A stretch of 17,829 bases of DNA from Eubacterium sp. CAG:248 (GCA_000436475.1 FR886232.1:25409-43237); one strand, 5' to 3'; positions 6,998 to 13,670 are shown, numbered from the stretch's first letter. Made by a program: numbers and translations. The notes: generated by a model not told the origin, from the sequence alone.

Positions 6998-7837
6998 ATG
7001 TCATACAGAGAAAATGCTGCCATAATCAGTACAGCCTGTCTTGCAGACGGTGTATATGAAATGTGGCTTAAAACAGAGAAAATAGCAAAGGAATCAAGGC
7101 CAGGCCAGTTTATATCAGTATATTCAAACGATGGCTCAAGACTTCTGCCAAGACCAATAAGTATATGCAGAATAGATGATGATAAGCTAAGAATAGTATA
7201 TCGTATAGCCGGAAAGGGAACAAAGGAGTTCTCACATATGAGAGAAGGCCAGACTCTTGATATCCAGGGACCACTTGGTAATGGATATGATATAAAAGCG
7301 ATATTTGAAGAGGCAGAGAATGTCAGTGTACACGAATGTAAGGATGGAGTATGCACATTTAAGAAAGAATACAGACCAGTTAAGAAGGCAATTCTGTTTG
7401 GTGGTGGAATAGGTATTCCACCAATGCTTGAGCTTGCAAAGCAGCTTGAATGTGATACAGAGGCTGTATTGGGTTACAGGGATGGACAGCTTTTCTTAAA
7501 GTCAGAGTTTGATGAATATTCACACGTAACAGTTGCAACAGAGGATGGAAGTGTAGGAACTAAGGGTAATGTTCTTGATGCGGTAAGACAGAATAATATT
7601 ACTGGAGATGTAATATTTGCATGTGGCCCAACACCTATGCTTCGTGCTATTAAAGAGTATGCTTTAAGCAATAACATCCCTTGCTATGTATCACTTGAAG
7701 AAAAGATGGCGTGTGGAATAGGTGCGTGTCTTGCGTGTGTATGCAAGTCAACAGAAAAGGATGAGCATTCACAGGTTAATAATAAGAGAGTATGTAAAGA
7801 AGGACCAGTATTTAATGTTAAGGAGGTAGAATTATAA
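6998..7837 (+). CDS. pyrK: Dihydroorotate dehydrogenase B, electron-transfer subunit
   Basis: A 279-residue FAD and [2Fe-2S] protein that passes electrons from the PyrD flavin to NAD+ in the class 1B enzyme. Visible motifs: LLPRPISI for FAD binding (49-56), FGGGIGIPP at the start of the NAD domain (134-142), FACGPTPML, and the cluster-binding cysteines C239, C244 and C247 in ACGIGACLAC plus a fourth, C266. Start: GAGG at 6988-6991 is 6 bases before ATG 6998; earlier in-frame GTG 6935 and ATG 6986 lack a ribosome site. Odd: residues about 103-126, between the FAD and NAD domains, hold an extra segment with two cysteines (HECKDGVCTF, C114 and C119) that I do not expect in PyrK. The stop codon overlaps the pyrD start by one base (TAATG), implying stoichiometric translation. 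Confidence 0.95.
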   Translation: MSYRENAAIISTACLADGVYEMWLKTEKIAKESRPGQFISVYSNDGSRLLPRPISICRIDDDKLRIVYRIAGKGTKEFSHMREGQTLDIQGPLGNGYDIKAIFEEAENVSVHECKDGVCTFKKEYRPVKKAILFGGGIGIPPMLELAKQLECDTEAVLGYRDGQLFLKSEFDEYSHVTVATEDGSVGTKGNVLDAVRQNNITGDVIFACGPTPMLRAIKEYALSNNIPCYVSLEEKMACGIGACLACVCKSTEKDEHSQVNNKRVCKEGPVFNVKEVEL

Positions 7838-8775
7838 TGGCGGCTAAAGTTAATCAGCTTAACCCTGCTGATGTTAATATGAAGGTGAATATTGCAGGCG
7901 TAGAATTCAACAATCCTGTAACAGTAGCCTCAGGAACATTTGGCTCGGGTATGGAATATTGTGAATATGTGGATTTAAACAGGCTTGGAGCTGTTACAAC
8001 CAAGGGCGTAGCGAATGTGCCATGGCCAGGTAATCCTACACCAAGAATTGCAGAGACATATGGTGGCATGATAAATGCTATCGGACTTCAGAATCCGGGA
8101 CTTGATACATTTGTTAAAAGAGATATACCATTTCTTAAGCAGTATGATACACGTATAATTGTAAATGTTTGTGGAAAAACAGAAGAGGATTATGTCGATG
8201 CTGTTGAAAAGTTAGGTGAGCAGCCAGTAGATATGTTAGAAATCAATATATCATGCCCTAATGTCAAGGAGGGCGGCATAGCCTTTGGACAGGTTCCTGC
8301 TATGGCAGAGCGTATAACAAAGGCAGTAAAGAAGGTTGCAAAGCAGCCGGTTATTATGAAATTAAGTCCTAACGTTACAGATATTACAGAAATGGCAAAG
8401 GCAGTAGAAGCTGGTGGAGCTGATGCTGTGTCACTTATTAATACTATAACAGGCATGAAGATAGATATTAACAGAAGAACATTTGCGGTAGCAAACAAGA
8501 CAGGAGGACTTTCAGGTCCAGCTATCAAGCCGGTTGCAGTAAGAATGGTATATCAGACAGCTAATGCAGTAAAGCTTCCAATCATAGGCATGGGTGGAAT
8601 CGCCAGCGCAGAGGATGCACTCGAATTCCTTATGGCTGGTGCAACTATGGTTTCAGTTGGTACAGCTAACTTTAATGATCCTATGACTACTATAAAGGTT
8701 ATTGATGGAATAAAAGATTACTGTGCACGCAATGGAATTGCAGATGTTAAAGAGCTGATAGGCTGTGTCAGATAA
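7837..8775 (+). CDS. pyrD: Dihydroorotate dehydrogenase B, catalytic subunit (class 1B)
   Basis: A 312-residue FMN enzyme that oxidises dihydroorotate to orotate with PyrK as partner, forming a cytosolic heterotetramer in the known class 1B enzymes. The catalytic base is a cysteine in EINISCPNVKEG (C140), as expected for class 1; the FMN/substrate lysine lies in VTTKGV (K56). LSPNVTD, GGLSGPAIKP and IIGMGGIASAEDALEFLMAG complete the signature. AAGGAGG lies upstream of ATG 7837 at good spacing, so the start is firm although it adds about a dozen residues before the usual beginning of the family. A clear terminator does not follow; only AT-rich stem-loops (8778-8796 and 8804-8825) lie before the next promoter. 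Confidence 0.96.
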   Translation: MAAKVNQLNPADVNMKVNIAGVEFNNPVTVASGTFGSGMEYCEYVDLNRLGAVTTKGVANVPWPGNPTPRIAETYGGMINAIGLQNPGLDTFVKRDIPFLKQYDTRIIVNVCGKTEEDYVDAVEKLGEQPVDMLEINISCPNVKEGGIAFGQVPAMAERITKAVKKVAKQPVIMKLSPNVTDITEMAKAVEAGGADAVSLINTITGMKIDINRRTFAVANKTGGLSGPAIKPVAVRMVYQTANAVKLPIIGMGGIASAEDALEFLMAGATMVSVGTANFNDPMTTIKVIDGIKDYCARNGIADVKELIGCVR

Positions 8776-8803
8776 TATTATAGCTAAAAACTATAACGTA
8801 TAA

Positions 8804-8825
8804 TAAATATTAGGAATAATATTTA
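8804..8825. other. AT-only stem-loop between pyrD and the sulfhydrylase gene
   Basis: TAAATATTA (8804-8812) pairs perfectly with TAATATTTA (8817-8825) around a GGAA loop, and ends 3 bases before the -35 box at 8829. A smaller hairpin, TTATAG/CTATAA (8778-8796), lies just upstream. There is no T-run. It may be a weak pyrD terminator or part of the control region downstream. Confidence 0.35.
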
Positions 8826-8828
8826 CTA

Positions 8829-8857
8829 TTGACCTACTAGGTTAAAGTGTGTATTAT
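8829..8857 (+). promoter_or_regulatory. Promoter of the O-acetylhomoserine sulfhydrylase gene with palindromic operator
   Basis: TTGACC (8829-8834), 17-bp spacer, TATTAT (8852-8857); an alternative -10, TATAAT, lies at 8855-8860. The -35 box is part of an inverted repeat, ACCTA-C-TAGGT (8832-8842), extending to 8829-8845 with one mismatch. A protein bound there would block RNA polymerase. Placement and size fit a repressor of sulfur metabolism genes, for example of the Rrf2/CymR kind, but the regulator's identity is an inference. Confidence 0.7.
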
Positions 8858-8939
8858 AATGTCAACGACGAAATAACATATCATAACGGTATGTAAATAA
8901 TAACTGACAACTAATATTTATTATATGGAGGATATCATT

Positions 8940-10253
8940 ATGGCAAAAAAACATTACGAAGACAGAAATCTTAAGTTTGAAACATTACAGTTACATGTAG
9001 GACAGGAACAGCCTGATCCAGTTACAGATGCAAGAGCAGTTCCAATCTATCTTACATCATCATATGTATTCCATAACAGCCAGCATGCAGCAGACAGATT
9101 CGGCCTTAAGGATGCAGGTAACATCTATGGACGTCTTACTAATCCAACAGAGGACGTATTTGAAAAGAGAATCGCAGCACTTGAGGGTGGTGTGGCAGCA
9201 CTTGCAGTTGGTTCAGGAGCAGCAGCACTTGCATATGCTTTCCAGGCACTTGCACACGCAGGCGACCACATTGTAGCAGCTAAGAATATTTATGGTGGAA
9301 CATACAACCTTTTAGCACATACACTTCCAGATTATGGAATTGAAGCTACATTCGTAGATCCATTTGATTATGATGCTATTGAAGCTGCTATCAGACCTAA
9401 CACAAAGGCAGTACAGATTGAAACACTTGGCAATCCTAACTCAGAGGTAGTTGATATCGAAAGAATAGCTAAGATTGCGCATGCACATAATATTCCACTT
9501 GTAGTTGATAATACATTTGCAACACCTTATCTTGTAAGACCTATCGAATATGGTGCTGATATCGTAGTTCATTCAGCAACTAAGTTCATAGGCGGACATG
9601 GTACAACACTTGGTGGTGTAATCGTGGATAGTGGTAAGTTTGACTGGGTTGCAGCAGCGGATAAGTTCCCATGGTTAGTAGAACCAAATGTATCATATCA
9701 CGGTGTAAGCTTTGCAAAGGATACAGCTCCAGCAGCATTTGTTACATATATCAGAGCCATCCTTCTTCGTGATACAGGTGCTACTATTTCACCTGTACAT
9801 TCATTCATCTTCCTTCAGGGACTTGAAACATTATCGCTTCGTGTAGAAAGACACGTTGAGAATGCATTAAAGGTAGTTCAGTACTTAAAAGACCAGCCAT
9901 TAGTAGAAAAGGTTAACCATCCATCTATCTCGACTAATGCAAAGCAGCAGGAACTTTACAAGAAGTACTTCCCTAATGGTGGTGGTTCTATCTTCACATT
10001 TGAAATCAAGGGTGGAGCAGCAGAAGCACAGAAGTTCATTGATAATCTTGAATTATTCTCACTTCTTGCAAATGTAGCCGATGTTAAGTCACTTGCTATA
10101 CATCCAGCAAGCACAACACATTCAGAGTGCAACGAAGCAGAGCTTCTTGACCAGGGAATCAAGCCTAACACGATCAGACTCTCAATCGGTACAGAGAATA
10201 TTGACGATATCATTGAGGATCTTGATGAAGCATTTAAGGCTATCCAGGAATAA
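8940..10253 (+). CDS. metY: O-acetylhomoserine sulfhydrylase (PLP-dependent)
   Basis: A 437-residue cytosolic enzyme of the Cys/Met-metabolism PLP family (fold type I), expected to join O-acetylhomoserine with sulfide, or methanethiol, to give homocysteine or methionine. The PLP-binding lysine is in VVHSATKFIGGHGTTLGG (K215). LAVGSGAAALAYA, ETLGNPNSEV, VVDNTFATPYL and SIGTENIDDIIEDL are typical; the length of about 430 and the insertion before FLQGLETLSLR separate MetY from shorter cystathionine synthases and lyases. GGAGG (8927-8931) is 8 bases before ATG 8940, so the in-frame ATG at 8925, which overlaps this ribosome site, is not the start. It is a single-gene unit with its own promoter (8829-8857) and terminator (10342-10382). 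Related enzymes using O-succinylhomoserine cannot be fully excluded. Confidence 0.92.
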   Translation: MAKKHYEDRNLKFETLQLHVGQEQPDPVTDARAVPIYLTSSYVFHNSQHAADRFGLKDAGNIYGRLTNPTEDVFEKRIAALEGGVAALAVGSGAAALAYAFQALAHAGDHIVAAKNIYGGTYNLLAHTLPDYGIEATFVDPFDYDAIEAAIRPNTKAVQIETLGNPNSEVVDIERIAKIAHAHNIPLVVDNTFATPYLVRPIEYGADIVVHSATKFIGGHGTTLGGVIVDSGKFDWVAAADKFPWLVEPNVSYHGVSFAKDTAPAAFVTYIRAILLRDTGATISPVHSFIFLQGLETLSLRVERHVENALKVVQYLKDQPLVEKVNHPSISTNAKQQELYKKYFPNGGGSIFTFEIKGGAAEAQKFIDNLELFSLLANVADVKSLAIHPASTTHSECNEAELLDQGIKPNTIRLSIGTENIDDIIEDLDEAFKAIQE

Positions 10254-10341
10254 TTATCAGCATTGCCATCAATAGTCCATCCTGATAAATGAAATAATAT
10301 TATAAAGCTTTATTTTAAAAGTTTATTTTAATGAGTTATTT

Positions 10342-10382
10342 AAGGAGTTAATGTAGAAAATTTATCCATTAACTCCTTTTTT
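10342..10382 (+). terminator. Rho-independent terminator after metY
   Basis: AAGGAGTTAATG (10342-10353) pairs perfectly over 12 bp with CATTAACTCCTT (10367-10378), and T-residues run to 10382. The loop is 13 bases and includes AATGTAGAAAAT, which recurs at 10390-10401. Confidence 0.9.
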
Positions 10383-10383
10383 G

Positions 10384-10392
10384 TGATATAAT
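10384..10392 (+). promoter_or_regulatory. Extended -10 promoter of the YhcH-like gene
   Basis: TGATATAAT (10384-10392) is a perfect extended -10 element (TGn followed by TATAAT). It begins one base after the T-run of the metY terminator. No good -35 box lies upstream, as is usual for extended -10 promoters, and the region that would hold it is the terminator's 3' arm. Confidence 0.55.
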
Positions 10393-10434
10393 GTAGAAAA
10401 TATAATTAAATCCAATATGAAGGGAGATTTTACA

Positions 10435-10899
10435 ATGATTTATGCATCACTTAATGCAAAAGAAGGAAATTATCAGTATCCAGCAGCAATAAAGACAGCA
10501 CTTGACTTTCTTGCTAAGCCAGAAACAGCAGAGCTTCCAGTAGGAAGATACGAGCTTGATGGAGATAACATCTTCGTACTTATCCAGGATCAGACAACAG
10601 CTCCAGTAGAGAATAAGAGAGCGGAGAGCCATAGGAATTATATTGATATCCAGTATCTTTTCACAGGAAAGGAAGTACAGGGCTATGCACCACTTCTTCC
10701 AGGCGTAACAGGTGAAGAACCAGCAGGTAAGGATAATATATTCTATGCAGATGTAGAGAATGAGCAGTTCATAACATTACATCCAGGTGAATTCACAGTA
10801 TACTTTACTAATGATATTCATCGTCCTAACTGCACAATGGATGAACCAGTTAACATTCATAAGGCAGTTGTTAAGATTAAGGAAAGCCTTATAAAGTAA
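10435..10899 (+). CDS. YhcH/YjgK/YiaL family protein
   Basis: A 154-residue single-domain protein of the YhcH/YjgK/YiaL (DUF386) cupin-like family. Relatives are encoded with sialic acid and other sugar catabolism genes and are thought to act on sugar acids or as sugar anomerases; the precise reaction here is unknown. Family marks: ESHRNYIDIQYLFTGKE (the metal or substrate histidine in a conserved E-x-H context), FTVYFTNDIHRPN near the C-terminus, and VVKIKE at the end. AGGGAG (10421-10426) is 8 bases before ATG 10435, so the earlier in-frame ATG 10417 is rejected. Own extended -10 promoter, and a strong shared terminator downstream. No sugar genes lie next to it, so context does not identify the substrate. 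Confidence 0.85.
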   Translation: MIYASLNAKEGNYQYPAAIKTALDFLAKPETAELPVGRYELDGDNIFVLIQDQTTAPVENKRAESHRNYIDIQYLFTGKEVQGYAPLLPGVTGEEPAGKDNIFYADVENEQFITLHPGEFTVYFTNDIHRPNCTMDEPVNIHKAVVKIKESLIK

Positions 10900-10942
10900 T
10901 CAGTTTAAGAATGGTTTATTAGAAACTATTAAAAAGTAAATT

Positions 10943-10987
10943 AAATTAGTGGATGACAGAAATAGTTTTTGTCATCCACTAATTTTT
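10943..10987. terminator. Bidirectional terminator between convergent genes
   Basis: AAATTAGTGGATGACA (10943-10958) is the exact reverse complement of TGTCATCCACTAATTT (10970-10985): a 16-bp perfect stem with an 11-base loop. T-residues follow on the plus strand (10983-10987) and, for minus-strand transcripts, T-rich DNA follows the other side. It ends the YhcH-like gene (stop at 10899) and begins 4 bases beyond the stop codon of the convergent Fic gene. Confidence 0.9.
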
Positions 10988-10988
10988 A

Positions 10989-11882
10989 TTAATCTTTATA
11001 CTCAATGCCAAAATAATCAAGATAAGTCTTAAATCTATCCTGAGCGGTAAGACAGGTATCAACTAAATATCCCTGTTCGTTTTTCCATTCCTTTAATCCA
11101 CGGTAATAAAATTCCTTTATATCATCTTCTATAATAAATGGAGTTATGCCATTGCGAAGGCATTCCTTAAACATAATTAATCTGCCAACACGACCATTGC
11201 CATCTTGAAATGGGTGTATTTTTTCGAATTCATAATGAAATTCGATTATTTCTTTTAGAGATTTTTGCTTTATATTATTATAACTTTTAAGTAAAGCCTT
11301 TAATTCTTTGCATACATTTTCAGGCTTTGTAGTTGGCATTCCACCGACTTCATTTTCAATCCTTTTGTAATCACCGACAGCAAACCAGGATTTCCTGCTA
11401 TCAGAAGTACCTGACTTTAATATCAGATGAAGCTGCTTGATAAGAGATTCACTTAGAGGATAGTTGGCTAAATCAATGATTAAGTCAATACACTTAAAAT
11501 GATTAGCGGTTTCAACTATATCGTCAACATTGACGGTTTCATTTTGTATGTTTATTGTATTAGTTTCAAAAATATATCTTGTCTGGTCATGTGAAAGCCG
11601 GCTGCCTTCGATGTGATTGGAGTTATAAGTTAAATCAATTTGAATTTTATGGTATATTCCACCGGAAATTCCGGATTCTTTTTCAATAGTAAGACGGGTA
11701 AGTAAATCTCTGGGTATCATTGCGTTTCTTTTCTTTCTGACTGGTTTAACTGCATTTTTGGGTATTTTCCATGATTTACCGTCAATAATAGCGCCGGGTA
11801 TCTTTCCATGTGAACAATAATTTCGTACACTTCTTTCGGAAATTTTCCATTTCTCTGCAGTTTCTTTGACATTTAGATACAT
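10989..11882 (-). CDS. HTH-Fic family protein (AMPylation-type, self-inhibited)
   Basis: A 297-residue cytosolic protein. Residues about 1-45 form an excisionase/MerR-type helix-turn-helix (YLNVKETAEKWKISERSVRN, then GKSWKIP), and about 75-290 a Fic domain. The catalytic motif is complete: HPFQDGNGRVGR (223-234, H223), as in enzymes that move AMP from ATP onto a target hydroxyl. The N-terminal self-inhibition motif (S/T)xxxE(G/N) is present as SNHIEG (88-93), so this is a class II Fic held off by its own helix. Start: GGAGG lies 8 bases before ATG 11880-11882; the upstream double ATG at 11895-11900 overlaps that site. No separate antitoxin gene adjoins it. The target is unknown. The HTH suggests DNA binding, and the promoter lies in a striking dyad (11927-11985), pointing to control of its own expression. 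Confidence 0.92.
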   Translation of the reverse strand: MYLNVKETAEKWKISERSVRNYCSHGKIPGAIIDGKSWKIPKNAVKPVRKKRNAMIPRDLLTRLTIEKESGISGGIYHKIQIDLTYNSNHIEGSRLSHDQTRYIFETNTINIQNETVNVDDIVETANHFKCIDLIIDLANYPLSESLIKQLHLILKSGTSDSRKSWFAVGDYKRIENEVGGMPTTKPENVCKELKALLKSYNNIKQKSLKEIIEFHYEFEKIHPFQDGNGRVGRLIMFKECLRNGITPFIIEDDIKEFYYRGLKEWKNEQGYLVDTCLTAQDRFKTYLDYFGIEYKD

Positions 11883-11917
11883 TGTATTCACCTCCATCAT
11901 AATTATTAACAGGAATT

Positions 11918-11946
11918 ATTATATCATTACCGGCAAAATATCTCAA
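11918..11946 (-). promoter_or_regulatory. Promoter of the Fic gene
   Basis: Read on the minus strand: TTGAGA (11946-11941), 17-bp spacer, perfect TATAAT (11923-11918), with TGA directly before it (extended -10). Transcription would start near 11911, about 30 bases before the start codon. The spacer is occupied by one half-site of the dyad at 11927-11985, so a bound protein would cover the core promoter. Confidence 0.85.
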
Positions 11947-11985
11947 CTTTTCATGCCATGAATATGCGGGATATTTTGCCGATAA
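11927..11985. promoter_or_regulatory. Nested 59-bp dyad over the Fic promoter (probable operator)
   Basis: TTACCGGCAAAATATC (11927-11942) and GATATTTTGCCGATAA (11970-11985) are inverted copies matching at 15 of 16 positions. Between them lies a perfect small palindrome, TTCATG-C-CATGAA (11950-11962). Both share the same centre, base 11956. The outer half-sites are 43 bp apart centre to centre, about four helical turns, and so face the same side. A third copy of the core, TTGCCGATAAA, follows at 11995-12005, 19 bp from the matching part of the second. Confidence 0.8.
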
Positions 11986-12093
11986 AAATTATAATTGCCG
12001 ATAAATTAATATTTTATTCAAGTGAAGTCTGCTGATAAATGGGTTGATAAATGTAATCAAACAAATGTTAGATTACAATAAATAATGTTATAC

Positions 12094-12123
12094 TTGACAA
12101 ACAATATATACGCGTGATATACA
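12094..12123 (+). promoter_or_regulatory. Promoter of the cation efflux transcript
   Basis: Perfect TTGACA (12094-12099), 18-bp spacer, TATACA (12118-12123) with an extended TGA (12115-12117). It lies about 35 bases before the aptamer at 12161, as expected for a leader RNA. Upstream are a TGTAATC/GATTACA inverted repeat (12052-12058, 12071-12077) and TGATAAATG twice (12033-12041, 12045-12053), possible protein sites. Confidence 0.8.
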
Positions 12124-12160
12124 ATAATAAACTCTTTGCACTGCATATAAATCTACAGTA

Positions 12161-12304
12161 CAAACTGAGCAGACCGGGATTATATGATATATATGTTTGT
12201 TATGTGATAATAAGATTAAATCACATCATAATATAAAAGTGTAATCCAGGAGTCGGGTCACATGTGTGACAGTGGAATCTTTTCTATCCACGGGACAGTA
12301 GTTG
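12161..12304 (+). ncRNA. czcD/NiCo-type riboswitch aptamer
   Basis: The leader of the cation efflux gene matches the four-way-junction plan of czcD (NiCo) riboswitches. P1: CAAACTG (12161-12167) with CAGTAGTTG (12296-12304), two bases bulged. The signature CTGAGCAG follows. P2: GAC (12172-12174) with GTC (12252-12254), and GGATTA (12177-12182) with TAATCC (12242-12247). Then GTCGGG in place of the usual GCCGGG, with the partner changed from GGC to GAC, so pairing is kept. P3: GTCAC/GTGAC (12257-12270). P4: GTGGA (12272-12276) with TCCAC (12287-12291), then the conserved GGGACAG. Unusual: P2 carries about 60 extra AT-rich bases with its own hairpin, ATGTGAT/ATCACAT. Known members bind Co2+ or Ni2+ cooperatively and have also been reported to respond to Fe2+. 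Motifs recalled, not searched. Confidence 0.85.
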
Positions 12305-12328
12305 CTAATACTGATTCGTGGGTGTTTT
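12288..12328 (+). terminator. Riboswitch-controlled terminator
   Basis: CCACGGGACAGTA (12288-12300) can pair with TACTGATTCGTGG (12309-12321) over 12 of 13 positions (two G-U pairs, one A-A mismatch) with an 8-base loop, followed by GTGTTTTAT. The 5' arm uses the same bases as the 3' strands of aptamer helices P4 and P1. Metal binding that stabilises the aptamer should therefore prevent the terminator and turn the gene on. Confidence 0.8.
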
Positions 12329-12420
12329 ATATATTTATTATTATATGCATTTCGCATACAACTCCCACATATTTTAGTGTTATAGGGTTACTCAGATAGA
12401 ACATATATGGATATATATTC

Positions 12421-12448
12421 ATATTTATATTTATATTTATATTTATAT
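12421..12448. repeat. ATATTT hexanucleotide tract in the efflux leader
   Basis: ATATTT occurs four times in tandem (12421-12444) and runs on into ATATAT. It lies between the riboswitch terminator and the AGGAGG ribosome site (12476-12481). A slippage-prone tract here could change leader length without touching the protein. The rest of the stretch from 12331 to 12475 is AT-rich, with a small TATGC/GCATA hairpin near 12343-12357 and no gene. Confidence 0.8.
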
Positions 12449-12490
12449 ATGTGATATCGGATAAGTCTTATTAACAGGAGGAATGAAATA

Positions 12491-13438
12491 ATGGAAAAGA
12501 AAGAAAATATTTCAGGAAGTATCAGAGCTAAAGCAGGGGTACAGAATGGAATTGTATCGGAGGATGAATTCCAAAGAGTAGCTAATAAGGTATCCTTCGT
12601 AACAATTATTGGTAATATACTGCTGTCAGTTATGAAGCTTATAGCAGGTTTTATAGCACATTCAAATGCGATGATAAGTGATGCCATACACTCGGCATCT
12701 GATGTTTTTAGTACATTTGTCGTTATTATTGGAATAAAACTTGCTTCAAAAAAAGCAGATAAGGAACATCCTTATGGACATGAAAGATTAGAGTGTGTTG
12801 CTGCGATAGTGCTTTCTATGGTGCTGTTTATAACAGGCTTTGGTATAGGAGCTGCTGCACTTAAAAATATAACCAGCGGAGATTATAACAACATAGTAGT
12901 TCCAGGTATTCTTGCACTTGTTGCAGCTATTGTATCAATAGTAAGTAAGGAAGCTATGTACTGGTATACAAGATATAATGCTAAAAGGATAGACTCAAGT
13001 GCACTTATGGCGGATGCATGGCATCACCGTTCAGATGCCTTTTCATCAATAGGAGCACTCATAGGTATTGCTGGTGCAAGATTAGGATTTCCTATTATGG
13101 ACTCAATTGCCAGTCTGATAATATTCGTATTTATCATAAAGGCAGCCTATGATATATTCAAGGATGCCATAGACAAGATGGTGGATCACGCATGTGATGA
13201 TGCTACAGTCAGCCAGATACGGGAATGTGTTATGAAGCATGAGGATGTATTAGGAATCGACATGCTCCAGACACGTATATTCGGTAATAAGATATATGTG
13301 GATTTAGAGATAGAAACAGATGGCTCGTATACACTTAGCAAGGCACATACAATAGCCGAAACAGTGCACGATGACATAGAGAAGAGCTTTCCTAAGGTAA
13401 AGCATATAATGGTGCATGTAAATCCAGCGGATGTGTAA
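12491..13438 (+). CDS. Cation diffusion facilitator (metal efflux, CzcD-like)
   Basis: A 315-residue inner-membrane exporter that swaps divalent metal ions for protons. After a polar N-terminus of about 33 residues come six predicted helices. Helix 2 has SDAIHSASD (D64, H67, D71) and helix 5 has ADAWHHRSD (D175, H178, D182), the transport-site residues of the family. The HPYGHERLE loop (about 93-101) follows helix 2. The C-terminal cytosolic domain (about 220-315), with HTIAETVHDDIEKSFP and MVHVNPADV, is the usual metal-sensing dimerisation module. The histidine-bearing site in both helices and the upstream NiCo-type riboswitch point to Co, Ni or Fe rather than manganese alone. AGGAGG (12476-12481) is 9 bases before ATG 12491. 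Expression should rise when the metal binds the leader RNA. Confidence 0.93.
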   Translation: MEKKENISGSIRAKAGVQNGIVSEDEFQRVANKVSFVTIIGNILLSVMKLIAGFIAHSNAMISDAIHSASDVFSTFVVIIGIKLASKKADKEHPYGHERLECVAAIVLSMVLFITGFGIGAAALKNITSGDYNNIVVPGILALVAAIVSIVSKEAMYWYTRYNAKRIDSSALMADAWHHRSDAFSSIGALIGIAGARLGFPIMDSIASLIIFVFIIKAAYDIFKDAIDKMVDHACDDATVSQIRECVMKHEDVLGIDMLQTRIFGNKIYVDLEIETDGSYTLSKAHTIAETVHDDIEKSFPKVKHIMVHVNPADV

Positions 13439-13547
13439 ATGCTTAAGCAATTATTTCTTGAGCACAGAACAATCCGTAGATATCAAAGTCGAAGACTTTT
13501 GACCCCGACATCATATAATACCTTAATTATATATTTTTTACAGCAGT

Positions 13548-13598
13548 AAAGCAAAGGCACTTTGTATTGTATTGATACAGGCGTACTTTGCTTTTTTT
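13548..13598 (+). terminator. Rho-independent terminator after the cation efflux gene
   Basis: AAAGCAAAG (13548-13556) pairs with CTTTGCTTT (13586-13594), with GTAT/ATAC pairing inside the loop, followed by seven T (13592-13598). A weaker AT-only hairpin, ATATAAT/ATTATAT with a T-run to 13539, precedes it. Confidence 0.8.
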
Positions 13599-13601
13599 AT
13601 G

Positions 13602-13607
13602 TATAAT
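13602..13607 (+). promoter_or_regulatory. Possible -10 box of the M20 amidohydrolase gene
   Basis: TATAAT (13602-13607) lies 3 bases beyond the T-run of the preceding terminator. No convincing -35 box is at the right distance, so this is a candidate only. A leader of about 55 bases to the start codon would follow. Confidence 0.3.
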
Positions 13608-13670
13608 AGGGGTAAGCGTATTAGTAGCTGGTACAATTTACTTAAAAAAGCATAGAAATGAGGAATCAAT

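Noticed and set aside
10989..11882. Classic toxin-antitoxin pair for the Fic gene
   Set aside because: No small partner gene lies on either side: a terminator follows and a long non-coding region precedes. The inhibitory motif SNHIEG is inside the Fic protein itself.
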